The notes: generated by a model not told the origin, from the letters alone. DNA of 16,137 nucleotides from Candidatus Tepidiaquacellales bacterium UBA6667 (GCA_002455255.1 DKKL01000034.1:19017-35153); one strand, 5' to 3'; positions 6,838 through 15,040 are shown, counted from the stretch's first letter. Numbers and translations are program-made.

Positions 6838-7705
6838 ATTCACTTAATTTTTTTGTTTCATCGGAAGGTAATTCTTCAACATCTTTTAGTTTTCGAGAAA
6901 TGGCTTTTGTTCGTTTGCCAAGTAAATCACCAATATCCTCGCTTGCACCGTCAATTTTCTTTTTAGTTTTTTCGAGTAGGTCTGCAAATTTTCCGAATTC
7001 ATTTTTTACTTCACCGAGAACTTTCCAAACTTCACTGCTACGTTTCTCAATAGAGAGTGAACGGAAGCCCATTTGATATGCACTTAAAATTGAAATTAAT
7101 GTGGTAGGTCCTGCAATGGTTATTTTATATTTTGATTGCAACTGATATATGAAATCTCCGGTTCGAGTTATCTCGGCAAAAAGACCTTCTACGGGTAAAA
7201 ACATAATGGCAAAATCAGTTGTTTCAGGCGGAGAAATATATTTATCACAAATATCGCGAGCATTTTTTTCTGTAGCTGAAGTCAAATACTTTCTTGCAAG
7301 TTCAATTTTACTGACATCACCACTATCATAAGCATCCTGAAGATTTGAATATAAATCCATAGGAAATTTTGAATCAATTGGGATAAAGACGAAAGTATTA
7401 TCGTTGTCTTTATTCGGAATTTTGATAGCAAACTCAACAAATCCTTTTGAGGATTTATAATTTTTCACATACTGATCGGGGGAGAGAAACTGTTCAAGGA
7501 TATTTTCGAGTTGGATTTCACCAAGTACACCGCGAGTTTTAACATTAGACAAAACTTTTTTTAAATCCCCTACTCCGCTTGCAAGATTTTGCATTTCGCC
7601 AAGACCTTTATGAACCTGCTCAAGCCGGTCACTTACTTGCCGGAAAGATTCGCTTAGTCTTTTTTCAAGAGTGGTTTGAAGTTTTTCATCTACAGTTTGT
7701 CGCAT
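6836..7705 (-). CDS. RmuC family protein, C-terminal part (frameshifted from 7834-8088)
   Basis: RmuC proteins are predicted nuclease-like proteins linked to limiting DNA rearrangement, usually with an N-terminal membrane anchor, a coiled coil and a conserved core. This 289-aa part holds the core: GDLKKVLSNVKTRGVLGE, then IPIDSKFP, then the segment KYISPPETTDFAIMFLP and EGLFAE, then AGPTTLISILSAYQMGFRS. The first ATG is at 7705, but the same frame stays open to a stop at 7849-7847. The extra ~47 codons (…KNVIKELIEGQSKL…KLEQ) continue the coiled coil of the upstream fragment. Joining the two pieces gives a protein of about 420 aa, the usual size. One extra A in the A-run at 7839-7843 would restore the frame. 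This may be a sequencing error, a real mutation, or a site where ribosomes slip. Confidence 0.85.
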   Translation of the reverse strand: MRQTVDEKLQTTLEKRLSESFRQVSDRLEQVHKGLGEMQNLASGVGDLKKVLSNVKTRGVLGEIQLENILEQFLSPDQYVKNYKSSKGFVEFAIKIPNKDNDNTFVFIPIDSKFPMDLYSNLQDAYDSGDVSKIELARKYLTSATEKNARDICDKYISPPETTDFAIMFLPVEGLFAEITRTGDFIYQLQSKYKITIAGPTTLISILSAYQMGFRSLSIEKRSSEVWKVLGEVKNEFGKFADLLEKTKKKIDGASEDIGDLLGKRTKAISRKLKDVEELPSDETKKLSE

Positions 7706-7833
7706 CTGCTCAAGTTTTTCTTCATTTGACCGCTGAAGTTGGTTTACTTTTTCTTCAAATGTAATTCTAATAGCGTCGAGTTTTGATTGGTTAGTTTCAG
7801 TAAGTTTTGACTGTCCTTCAATTAATTCCTTAA

Positions 7834-8088
7834 TTACATTTTTGAATCAAGATTAGTTTCTCTCAATGTTTTATTTATCTCTTCCCTGTTTGCAGAGACT
7901 AACTGATTAATTTCATTTCTGTTTTTATAAAACTCATCACGGTTAGAAGATTTTATATCATCGAGAGATTTTTGGATTTGAGATATTTCATTAGAATAAT
8001 CATTAAAATTTAATGAAGAAATTTTTATCAAAAGAAATATCAGCAGTAATAAACAAATGACACAAATTGTTATTATAATTACATCCAA
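7834..8088 (-). CDS. RmuC family protein, N-terminal membrane anchor (frameshifted fragment)
   Basis: This 84-aa piece starts with a hydrophobic membrane segment (residues 3-24) and continues as a charged coiled coil (SNEISQIQKSLDDIKSSNRDEF and onward). This is the normal N-terminus of RmuC, which faces the cytoplasm behind a single anchor. It ends in ...LDSKM-stop directly at the A-run where the frame breaks. The sequence just past it in the -1 frame (KNVIKELIEG) continues RmuC without a gap. The start at 8088 gives the anchor at the very N-terminus. It is divergent from the gene at 8159, with 70 AT-rich bases between. Confidence 0.8.
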   Translation of the reverse strand: MDVIIITICVICLLLLIFLLIKISSLNFNDYSNEISQIQKSLDDIKSSNRDEFYKNRNEINQLVSANREEINKTLRETNLDSKM

Positions 8089-8158
8089 AGTTTTGTATTT
8101 TTATTTCAATAAATTAATCAATAATATAAAAATTTAAAAATCATTTTAATATAATATT

Positions 8159-8644
8159 ATGAGTAAGATTTATTCTATTATAACTTTAATTTTATTTTTT
8201 TGTAATGCATGCCTTATACCAGGTGAGAGTAATACAGTATTAAAAAATACTTTACCAGATGATTTGAAAATTCAATACACGAGGCATACGGGAATGCTAC
8301 CCGAATATGAAAATTTATTAATAACAAAGGATAGTTGTGTATTGATTGAAGTAACAGATAAGACGGTGGATACAACAAAATTTAAGCTATCGGAGCAAGA
8401 ACTTAAAAAACTATATAATATCTTTCTCGAAAATAATTTTTCCGGAATAGAAACTACTATTGAAGAAGTGTACGACAGAGGTGGCGCAACAATTACACTA
8501 TCTTGGAAAAACGGAGTTAGAAAAAGCGTAGAAAAGAGTAATGCCGGGAGAAGTTTTGTAAAAGAGGAATGGTTAATAAAATGGAATAATATTGTAAATA
8601 CGATTTTAAACACGATTGAAACCGCGAAGAAATCAGAGCAATAA
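8159..8644 (+). CDS. Small exported protein or lipoprotein of unknown function
   Basis: This 161-aa protein has an N-terminal hydrophobic segment (residues 4-17) followed by cysteine C18 in FFCNACLIPGES, a weak lipobox with A at -1. It could therefore be a lipoprotein, or a Sec-exported protein with a nearby cleavage site. The mature part contains an acidic, mixed alpha/beta region (LSEQELKKLYNIFLENNFSGIET, 77-99) and a beta-hairpin-like stretch, GGATITLSWKNGVRKSVEKSN. Small bacterial lipoproteins with a similar layout exist, but no family was recognised. The TAA stop lies inside the terminator stem that follows, so the gene is transcribed alone. Confidence 0.72.
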   Translation: MSKIYSIITLILFFCNACLIPGESNTVLKNTLPDDLKIQYTRHTGMLPEYENLLITKDSCVLIEVTDKTVDTTKFKLSEQELKKLYNIFLENNFSGIETTIEEVYDRGGATITLSWKNGVRKSVEKSNAGRSFVKEEWLIKWNNIVNTILNTIETAKKSEQ

Positions 8645-8690
8645 CAGGTTCAGTTAAATATATAACCTGAACCTGTTAAATATTTTATTT
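8642..8690 (+). terminator. Terminator between convergent genes
   Basis: AACAGGTTCAG (8643-8653) and CTGAACCTGTT (8667-8677) form a perfect 11-bp stem, followed by AAATATTTTATTT. The left arm contains the stop codon of the gene ending at 8644, and the T-rich tail runs into the stop codon of the minus-strand serine hydrolase gene (8685). It is best suited to stop plus-strand transcripts; the minus-strand side has no T-run. Confidence 0.75.
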
Positions 8691-10121
8691 CACTAAAAGC
8701 ATTTTTTTTGTTTGGAAATAATTTTCTGTTTTGATTGAATAAAAATATACTCCGCTTGCGAATGAAGTTGCATTCCAGTTTATTTCATATTGACCGGCGA
8801 TTAAGTTATCATTTACTAGAGTTGAGATTTCCCTGCCGAGAGCATCATAAACTTTTAAAGTTACAAATTCATTTGAAGGTATTGAAAATGAAATTTTTGT
8901 AATGGGATTAAACGGGTTTGGATAGTTTTGTAATAAATTAAATTCATCAGGGATGATTTCGTCTGTTCTTTTTATATTAACCGATACTTGATTAATATGT
9001 CGCAATATTTGATTTATATAACTATCTATTGGTGAGCCATGATTTCCCAAACCTACAACTCCGGCTTGAAAACCATTTGACGGATTTTGTGAAAAACCAA
9101 TCCAGGATGAAAATCCGGGAGTACCGCCGTCTTTCCAAGTGAAATAAAAATTAGAATCTGAAGGTTGAAACGGATTCATTTGCCAGACCATACCAATTCT
9201 TCCCGGTGCATTTGTTAAAGTGCAGAGAGTATTTGCAACTCTTCTTTTTTTATGAAGTGAGTCGAGAACATTAGTCATACCAATTTCAGGAGATAACTTC
9301 ATCTGGAATCTGAGATATTTAAGCATATCGGAAATATTAGAATATAAACCACCTGCGGCAATGAAAGCGGGCCATGAAGATTTTTGATAACCGATTGAAT
9401 CGCCATTTGAGTTATATGCCTGAGCCAATCTTGAGGTTTGATTTACATTTAATTTAACACGGGTATCATTCATATCAAGTGTATCACAAACATACTGAAT
9501 AAATAAACTGTCTATTATTTTATTTCCTGTATGAGACAAAGCAATGCCAAGAGTTGAAACTCCTAAGTTAGAGTATAAATAACACTCACCCGGTGGTCTT
9601 GAAAGAATATGATTATTCAGGTAATTATACATCATTTGATAAGTTGTGCTGTCATTGAATGGATTGATGGGGTCATCCGGCAAAGCAGAGTAATGAGTAA
9701 CAAGATCAAGGATTGTCATTTTCAAAGTATCATTTCCGGAAACTCTGACGGGCAATCTTACATTTTGCGGCATATAGATTTGTGCAAGATTGTTTAATAA
9801 TATTTGGTTATTCTGAATCCATCTTGCGAGAATCATTGCTGTAAAAGATTTAGTTACCGAGCCAAGTTGAAACATTGTGAGACTGTCAATTTTTGGAGAG
9901 TTTGTATCTTTTTTTACATGTCCAAAAGAAAATTTATATGAAACAGGGTTTTGTCCCGGATATTTAAATACTACACCAATGGCAGCACCGGTTTTGGTTG
10001 AGTCGAGATATGGTCTTATAATTTCGGAGATTTTAACTTTTAAAGAATCGAAAGAAAGCTGAGCATAAGAATTATTTACAGAAATTAAAAAAATAAAAAG
10101 AATTAAAAAATATTTTTTCAT
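8685..10121 (-). CDS. T9SS-secreted serine hydrolase, beta-lactamase/penicillin-binding fold
   Basis: This 478-aa protein has a Sec signal peptide (residues 1-20, cut before QLSFDS), a class C beta-lactamase/esterase-like domain (about 25-375) and a T9SS sorting domain (QNYPNPFNP at 398-406, ending KKMLLVK). The three active-site motifs are visible: S88-V-T-K91 (nucleophile and general base), Y183-S-N185, and a KDGG variant of the usual KTG/HxG box at 330-333 (WKDGGTPGF). The family includes beta-lactamases, D-amino-acid peptidases and esterases; the substrate here cannot be told. Secretion to the cell surface argues for an esterase or peptidase acting on external substrate and not a periplasmic resistance enzyme. 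No Shine-Dalgarno sequence precedes the ATG. A possible -7 box, TAATTTG, lies at 10195-10189. Confidence 0.88.
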   Translation of the reverse strand: MKKYFLILFIFLISVNNSYAQLSFDSLKVKISEIIRPYLDSTKTGAAIGVVFKYPGQNPVSYKFSFGHVKKDTNSPKIDSLTMFQLGSVTKSFTAMILARWIQNNQILLNNLAQIYMPQNVRLPVRVSGNDTLKMTILDLVTHYSALPDDPINPFNDSTTYQMMYNYLNNHILSRPPGECYLYSNLGVSTLGIALSHTGNKIIDSLFIQYVCDTLDMNDTRVKLNVNQTSRLAQAYNSNGDSIGYQKSSWPAFIAAGGLYSNISDMLKYLRFQMKLSPEIGMTNVLDSLHKKRRVANTLCTLTNAPGRIGMVWQMNPFQPSDSNFYFTWKDGGTPGFSSWIGFSQNPSNGFQAGVVGLGNHGSPIDSYINQILRHINQVSVNIKRTDEIIPDEFNLLQNYPNPFNPITKISFSIPSNEFVTLKVYDALGREISTLVNDNLIAGQYEINWNATSFASGVYFYSIKTENYFQTKKMLLVK

Positions 10122-10482
10122 AATTAAGGAGTTATAATGTAATATGCTTTATTAAATATTTTAATTCAATTTACAGTTTAATTCATTTCAAATTAATATA
10201 GAAATAAACTACCCGATTAGATTCATATTATTATTTTTGATAAATCATTAGCGAGCGTTATAACTCTAAGATTATCGGAATTTAAAAAAGAATTTTTAGA
10301 TTTTTTTGACTTCTTTTTTTTCTTTGATTTAACTTTTTTATTTTTCAATTACTTTTTAATTTCATACTTAAAATAGTACTGAAATAAATATATTACAAAA
10401 AAAAATATTTGTATAAATGAATGAAATTTGATAGGATTTATGATTTATCTATATGTTTTTATTTAATTTATGATAAAATGTA
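10122..10482. other. AT-rich divergent intergenic region
   Basis: This 361-base gap separates two divergent genes. It contains a candidate -7 box (TAATTTG on the minus strand, 10195-10189) for the serine hydrolase gene, without a good -33 partner. It also contains a long T-rich tract on the plus strand (about 10294-10372). No promoter was convincing for the plus-strand gene at 10483. No repeat, RNA gene or open frame with coding character was seen. Confidence 0.5.
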
Positions 10483-11988
10483 ATGAAAGAAAATGAGTTA
10501 TTAAATTTTGAATTTATAACAATATTCAACGACCTTTCAAAAAAATATTTAAAAAAATTTGAATTATTTCTCCGTTCGCCATTTTTTGAGATACAACCTT
10601 TTACAGTAAATATATTTGAATCATTGGTTAAAAATGCCAATAAATTAAAAACTAATTCCCTTACAGTTGAAAAAATATATTCCGATGCATTTCCATCAAA
10701 GCCATTCAATGCCGGTATAATAAGGAAAGGATTTTCATTACTCACTAATTATTACATTCAGTTTATAACACATTTTTATGTCATTGAAGATGAATATGCA
10801 AATATAACATGTAAAATTAAAAGTCTTAACGGTTCAGGCAATCAGGCACTTACAAAAAAATATCAAAAAGAACTTGAAACCATGCTTGAAAATTACAAGC
10901 TTGATTTCAGGTTAATGCATATTGATTATGATTTAAATTTTGTACAGAAGTCCATTATCATAGCACAAAAAAATCCGAGAGCATCAGATGAGATGACAGT
11001 ATTGCTTACGGAGAAATTGATTTTATATTTTTTATTTAACTTTGTGTTACACAAGTTTGAACTTGAAACTGTAACAAAACTTCATAATTACAAAATTGAA
11101 AACTCAGTAATCAATGCGTTCAATGATAGTTTTGATTTGGAAGGGTTTAAACAAAAACTTGAGAATGTCAGTCACAAAAATGAATTTGCGAAGAATTTAG
11201 TTTTAAAGTTTTGTAAAATTTTTGATACGAGAGACGAAAAAATTTTAACTGATTTCATAGAGTTTATTTTCAAACACAAAGACAGATTTGAAAAATTTAC
11301 ATTTTATGCATTATTTTTTATTTCTGTTGCATATTGTTCAAGATTTGTATTTAGTGTGGATGAGAGAGAAAAATATATCCTTCCCTATTATCAAAAATAT
11401 TTAAGTTCTGAAAATATCTGGTCAGGCGAGAAAAATGTTATGGTATTTAAAGATTATCTTGAGTTTATAAAAATTTCATTCAGATTAGATGAAGCTGAGT
11501 GGGCAAAAGAATTTCATAATAAATATTTAAATAAAATATATAAAACTCATATTGAAGATGCAGAAAATTATTTCAATAGTCAGATTTACTTATATAACAA
11601 AGATTATGAGAAAGCATTACAGACAATTAATCTTGTTAAAAATAAAATCGAAAATATTTTGAATGAAGAAGTGAGAAGAATTAAGTTAATTTGTTGTTAT
11701 TATCTCGGATATACGGAGGAGGCACTGTCATTAATTACAAGTTATAAGGAATATATGAAAACGACAAATATTTTCCCTAAAGAATATACAAAAAATATTA
11801 CGGATTTTTTGAATTATTACAAAGAGATTTTATTAAACAAAGAAAATTATACAAAACAAGACTGGGAATATTTACTAAACAAAATCAAAAAAGAAAAAAG
11901 CGTAAGGTATAAGAATTTTTTAATTCCCGCCGTAGAGAGCAATATATTAAATTCAAAATTAAAAAGCCGAAGTAAATATAACGAATGA
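10483..11988 (+). CDS. Uncharacterised alpha-helical protein with TPR-like C-terminal half
   Basis: This 501-aa protein lacks a signal peptide or membrane segments, so it is probably cytoplasmic. The N-terminal ~95 residues carry a pattern seen in uncharacterised Bacteroidota proteins: LSKKYLKKFELFLRSPFFE (18-36), then LTVEKIYSDAFPSKPF (60-75) and a helix GFSLLTNYYIQF. The rest is almost entirely predicted helix. Residues 358-387 (AENYFNSQIYLYNKDYEKAL) and 395-427 (KLICCYYLGYTEEALSLI) resemble helix-turn-helix pairs of tetratricopeptide repeats, which suggests a protein-binding scaffold. No catalytic motif is visible. It is A/T-rich and lysine/asparagine-rich. It converges on the LVIVD gene with only two bases between the stop codons, so there is no room for a terminator. 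Confidence 0.78.
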   Translation: MKENELLNFEFITIFNDLSKKYLKKFELFLRSPFFEIQPFTVNIFESLVKNANKLKTNSLTVEKIYSDAFPSKPFNAGIIRKGFSLLTNYYIQFITHFYVIEDEYANITCKIKSLNGSGNQALTKKYQKELETMLENYKLDFRLMHIDYDLNFVQKSIIIAQKNPRASDEMTVLLTEKLILYFLFNFVLHKFELETVTKLHNYKIENSVINAFNDSFDLEGFKQKLENVSHKNEFAKNLVLKFCKIFDTRDEKILTDFIEFIFKHKDRFEKFTFYALFFISVAYCSRFVFSVDEREKYILPYYQKYLSSENIWSGEKNVMVFKDYLEFIKISFRLDEAEWAKEFHNKYLNKIYKTHIEDAENYFNSQIYLYNKDYEKALQTINLVKNKIENILNEEVRRIKLICCYYLGYTEEALSLITSYKEYMKTTNIFPKEYTKNITDFLNYYKEILLNKENYTKQDWEYLLNKIKKEKSVRYKNFLIPAVESNILNSKLKSRSKYNE

Positions 11989-11990
11989 TA

Positions 11991-13379
11991 TTATTTTAAC
12001 AATACCATTCTTTTTGTTTCTTTAAAATTTCCTGAACTGATTGAATAAAAATAAATACCGGATGTTAAATGAGTTGCATTAAAATTAATATCATAATTTC
12101 CATACTCAAGCTCTTTATTGATAAGTTCAGAAACAACTCTTCCAAGGGCATCATAAATTTTGAGAGATACAAAACCTCTTTCAGGAATAGTAAATCTGAT
12201 TTTTGTTTCAGGGTTGAATGGGTTTGGATAATTTTGAGAAAGCGAATAATTATTTACTACAGTACCTTCGTTACCGATAATATTAGTTACGGTAGTATCG
12301 GGGATTGTTATCCAAAGTCCGGTTTGCATATCAGAAGAAATAATTTTTCCACTTGCAAAAAATGGATAAGCACCCCAGTTACCTCTGTATTCAGAGCTGT
12401 CTGCCGATGGATATGTATCAAAGTAAGCAATTTCATTTACAGTCGGCAGATTAGAAATATCATAAAATCTGATTCCGGCTTCATAGTGAGAAACAATTAA
12501 TAATTTTCCTTTTATGAAAACATTGTGACCAATGGAATTACTATTTGCCGGAACAGATGGTCTGATAGTGCTTACATAGGTAATGTTGTCATAGTTTTGA
12601 ATGTTCCAAAGTTTCACTGCACCGGGAGGATTTTGACTTTCGTCAGTTGTTATCATATATTTTCTGTCGTCAGTAGTCCAGAGATTATGAGTCAGTGAGT
12701 AGTTAGGTAAGTTTTGAAATTCTTTTATTAACTTTATGGAATCTTTATTTCTTGCATCAAGAATAACATATCTGTTGCTGAACATAGCCGCTCCGTAGAT
12801 TGTATCATTTTTTACATAACAGTCGTGAACATATCTTGTAGTGTACTGTCCTTTTCTTACAGGATTGATAGGGTCTAATAAATCAAGAATTCTGATACCG
12901 CCGTTTGAAGAAGCGTTACCACCACTGAGATACATATAGCGACCTTCTGAAGTAATGGTATGAGCTTGAGTGAAACCGGTTGCAGTCCACGTTTTAACAA
13001 GTCTGACAGAATCAGGAAGATAACTCATATCAATAATTTGCATTCCGTTCCCCATATTATCTGTAACAATATAAGCATAGTTTTGATAAGTTTTAGCTTC
13101 ACGCCAAGGAGTAGTTGAACCTGAAACGAAATCACATTCGACTACATTATTAGTATCGGTAATATCAACAAAAGAAGTACCTGTTACGCAGCAAAGAATA
13201 GCATATTCCCTGCCGTTAGGAGCAGTCCATCCCCACACGGAAGCATATTTAGAACCGAATTGTGATAAGGGCTGGGAAGGTCTTGGGTTAAGATTTTTTA
13301 CATATTTTATATTTCGGGAAACCTGTGCGTTGATGTTTCCTGCGATAAAAATTAAGATAAGAAATAAGATTTTTTTCAT
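11991..13379 (-). CDS. Choice-of-anchor B family protein (LVIVD beta-propeller) with T9SS tail
   Basis: This 462-aa protein has a Sec signal peptide (residues 1-18, cut after GNINA), a beta-propeller-like domain (about 25-360) and a T9SS sorting domain (QNYPNPFNP at 382-390, ending KRMVLLK). The propeller contains LVIVD-type repeats and the conserved histidine motifs of the choice-of-anchor B family: QAHTIT (138-143), VHDCYV (184-189), THNLW (230-234), GHNVFI (284-289), SHYEAGIRFYDI (297-308) and GNWGAYPFFASGKIISSDMQ (333-352). Family members are anchored by different means in different bacteria; here the anchor is the type IX system. The function of the propeller is unknown. The start is fixed by the signal peptide. 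There is no Shine-Dalgarno sequence. Confidence 0.9.
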   Translation of the reverse strand: MKKILFLILIFIAGNINAQVSRNIKYVKNLNPRPSQPLSQFGSKYASVWGWTAPNGREYAILCCVTGTSFVDITDTNNVVECDFVSGSTTPWREAKTYQNYAYIVTDNMGNGMQIIDMSYLPDSVRLVKTWTATGFTQAHTITSEGRYMYLSGGNASSNGGIRILDLLDPINPVRKGQYTTRYVHDCYVKNDTIYGAAMFSNRYVILDARNKDSIKLIKEFQNLPNYSLTHNLWTTDDRKYMITTDESQNPPGAVKLWNIQNYDNITYVSTIRPSVPANSNSIGHNVFIKGKLLIVSHYEAGIRFYDISNLPTVNEIAYFDTYPSADSSEYRGNWGAYPFFASGKIISSDMQTGLWITIPDTTVTNIIGNEGTVVNNYSLSQNYPNPFNPETKIRFTIPERGFVSLKIYDALGRVVSELINKELEYGNYDINFNATHLTSGIYFYSISSGNFKETKRMVLLK

Positions 13380-13401
13380 TTAATAATTAAAATTACTTAT
13401 A

Positions 13402-13431
13402 CAAATTTAACAATATAAATATGAATAAAAA
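13402..13431 (-). promoter_or_regulatory. Candidate promoter of the choice-of-anchor B gene
   Basis: TAAATTTG (13409-13402 on the minus strand) is an exact TAnnTTTG -7 box, 22 bases before the ATG at 13379. The -33 position has only TTTT in place of TTTG, about 18 bases upstream, so the call rests mainly on the -7 box. Confidence 0.4.
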
Positions 13432-13496
13432 TTCATTTCTTTATATGTTATTTTATTAAAATCTGAAATATTCATAGAATAAACTGAATTAAATTT

Positions 13497-14132
13497 ATGG
13501 TAATAAACACAATAAAAACTGAAAAGACGGGAAGATTTATACTTTCAAGGTTACCTGATGAGAAAACTAAGAATTTATTTTTTTTAATACATGGATATGG
13601 TCAGTTGGCTTCGGACTTCATACAGGATTTTCCATTTTGGGATAATGAAGAAAATTTATTGATAGCTCCGGAGGGTTTATCAAAATTTTATTCTAAAGGG
13701 AATATTGGTGCGAGTTGGATGACAAAAGAAGACAGAGAAAATGAGATTGAAGATTATTTGAAATTTCTTGATGCTGTTTCAATGTTGATATTGGATAAGA
13801 TGCCATTCACACCTGAATCCATTAATATACTGGGTTTTTCACAAGGGGTACATACTGCGTTAAGATTTGCGATACACACATATATGAAAATTGATAATTT
13901 AATTTTATGTTCGTCAGACATTCCGAAAGATGCAGATTTTAAGAAATTCAAAAAGAAAATTGATGAAGGAATGAAGTGTTTTTATATATACGGCAATGAA
14001 GACAAAGCGGTGCGATTAGAAAATTTTGAAAAGTCAGAGGAGATGTTGAAACGAAATGAAATAAAATTTGAGAGAGTTGTTTTTGAGGGAGGGCATGAAG
14101 TGAATGGAGATGATATATGCAAATTAATTTAA
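13497..14132 (+). CDS. Alpha/beta hydrolase, phospholipase/carboxylesterase type
   Basis: This 211-aa cytoplasmic enzyme matches the small esterase family (carboxylesterase 2 / YpfH-like) in length and motifs. The oxyanion-hole motif HGYG is at 32-35, the nucleophile elbow G-F-S115-Q-G at 113-117, the likely catalytic aspartate is D169 in YGNEDKAV, and the likely histidine is H200 in GGHEV. All catalytic residues are present, so the enzyme is probably active on small esters; the real substrate is unknown. The C-terminal helix after the histidine is short (11 residues). The last 16 bases overlap the start of the HNH endonuclease frame, so the two may be translated together. No signal peptide is present. 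Confidence 0.88.
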   Translation: MVINTIKTEKTGRFILSRLPDEKTKNLFFLIHGYGQLASDFIQDFPFWDNEENLLIAPEGLSKFYSKGNIGASWMTKEDRENEIEDYLKFLDAVSMLILDKMPFTPESINILGFSQGVHTALRFAIHTYMKIDNLILCSSDIPKDADFKKFKKKIDEGMKCFYIYGNEDKAVRLENFEKSEEMLKRNEIKFERVVFEGGHEVNGDDICKLI

Positions 14133-15040
14133 ATAATATTAAAGAAAAACAAAAGAAAATGGGAAAAACAGAGTTTCAATTACTACCTTTAAATGAAAAT
14201 GAATTATCAGACATTAAATTTTACAATAAAATAAAAGTGTACAATAATGGGAAAAAATGGTTATATAAAAAAAAGGGACCTACCATAACTAATGGTTCAG
14301 AAAAATATATTTTATTTCAATATCACTCACATGTAATTGCATTCGGAAAATTAAAATCGAAAGTAAAAGAAAAAATAGAATATAATGGGGAAAATTACTA
14401 TGGGTATTTAATATTTGAAAATAATTCAATTAAACAATTGTCAGATCCAGTGGAAAAAAATGCACTTAAAAAACAAATTAAGAATTTTAAAAATTTTAAT
14501 CAAACATTTCAAAAATTAAAACCTAAATCAAATAAAAAATTTTTAGAATTTTTAAAAATAAGAGAAATTGATGAAACTGATACAGAATTTTTTAAAGATG
14601 CAATACAAGATGCTTTAGCTTCTCAAGATGCTTCAAATCCTGAATATACAAAGAACAATTCAATTAGGTTAAAAACTGATGTGAATTTAGTAATTAAGAG
14701 AATGAAAGAATCTAATTTTTGTTGTGAATATGACAATAATCACAAATCTTTTGTTTCAAAAAAAACTCAAAAAAGATATACTGAAGTTCATCATTTAATT
14801 CCCAGAAATCAAAGTATAAATTTTAAAAAATCAGTTGATTTTTATGAGAATTTATTTTGCTTATGTCCAATTTGTCATTTAATAATCCACAAAGGAAAAG
14901 ATAAAGAAGCTAGAAAAATAATTGAAAAACTTTATAAAAATTTTTTGAAAAGAATTAATGACATAAAGAAAATCAAAAAAGATTATGAAGTTTTTGAGAT
15001 AAGTGTAAATGAAATGTTGAAGATGTATAAAATTACTTGA
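14117..15040 (+). CDS. HNH endonuclease with N-terminal small beta domain
   Basis: This is a 307-aa protein. The C-terminal HNH (beta-beta-alpha-metal) nuclease core is at about 195-262: F-C-C (201-203), EVHHLIP (223-229, H225/H226), N245, then C250-P-I-C253-H254 and H258 in LCPICHLIIH. C250 and C253, with C202 or C203, are candidate zinc ligands. The N-terminal region (about 25-115) contains YILFQYHSHVIAFGKL and YYGYLIFENNSIKQLSDPV. This layout recalls the EVE/PUA-like domains that read modified bases in type IV (modification-dependent) restriction enzymes, but the assignment is inferred. A second start, M15 at 14159, would avoid the 16-base overlap with the hydrolase gene. The gene appears more A-rich than its neighbour, which may reflect horizontal transfer. 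No cognate methyltransferase is in the window. Confidence 0.82.
   Translation: MQINLNNIKEKQKKMGKTEFQLLPLNENELSDIKFYNKIKVYNNGKKWLYKKKGPTITNGSEKYILFQYHSHVIAFGKLKSKVKEKIEYNGENYYGYLIFENNSIKQLSDPVEKNALKKQIKNFKNFNQTFQKLKPKSNKKFLEFLKIREIDETDTEFFKDAIQDALASQDASNPEYTKNNSIRLKTDVNLVIKRMKESNFCCEYDNNHKSFVSKKTQKRYTEVHHLIPRNQSINFKKSVDFYENLFCLCPICHLIIHKGKDKEARKIIEKLYKNFLKRINDIKKIKKDYEVFEISVNEMLKMYKIT

Noticed and set aside
8272..8613. Open frame of 113 codons on the minus strand
   Set aside because: It overlaps completely with the plus-strand exported-protein gene, which has a signal sequence, a sensible amino-acid composition and a terminator at its stop.
10294..10372. T-rich tract considered as a terminator
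   Set aside because: There is no stable hairpin in front of it and no gene ending nearby; both flanking genes point away from it.
12069..12500. Open frame of 143 codons on the plus strand
   Set aside because: It is the reverse strand of the choice-of-anchor B gene, whose motifs, signal peptide and sorting domain are unambiguous.
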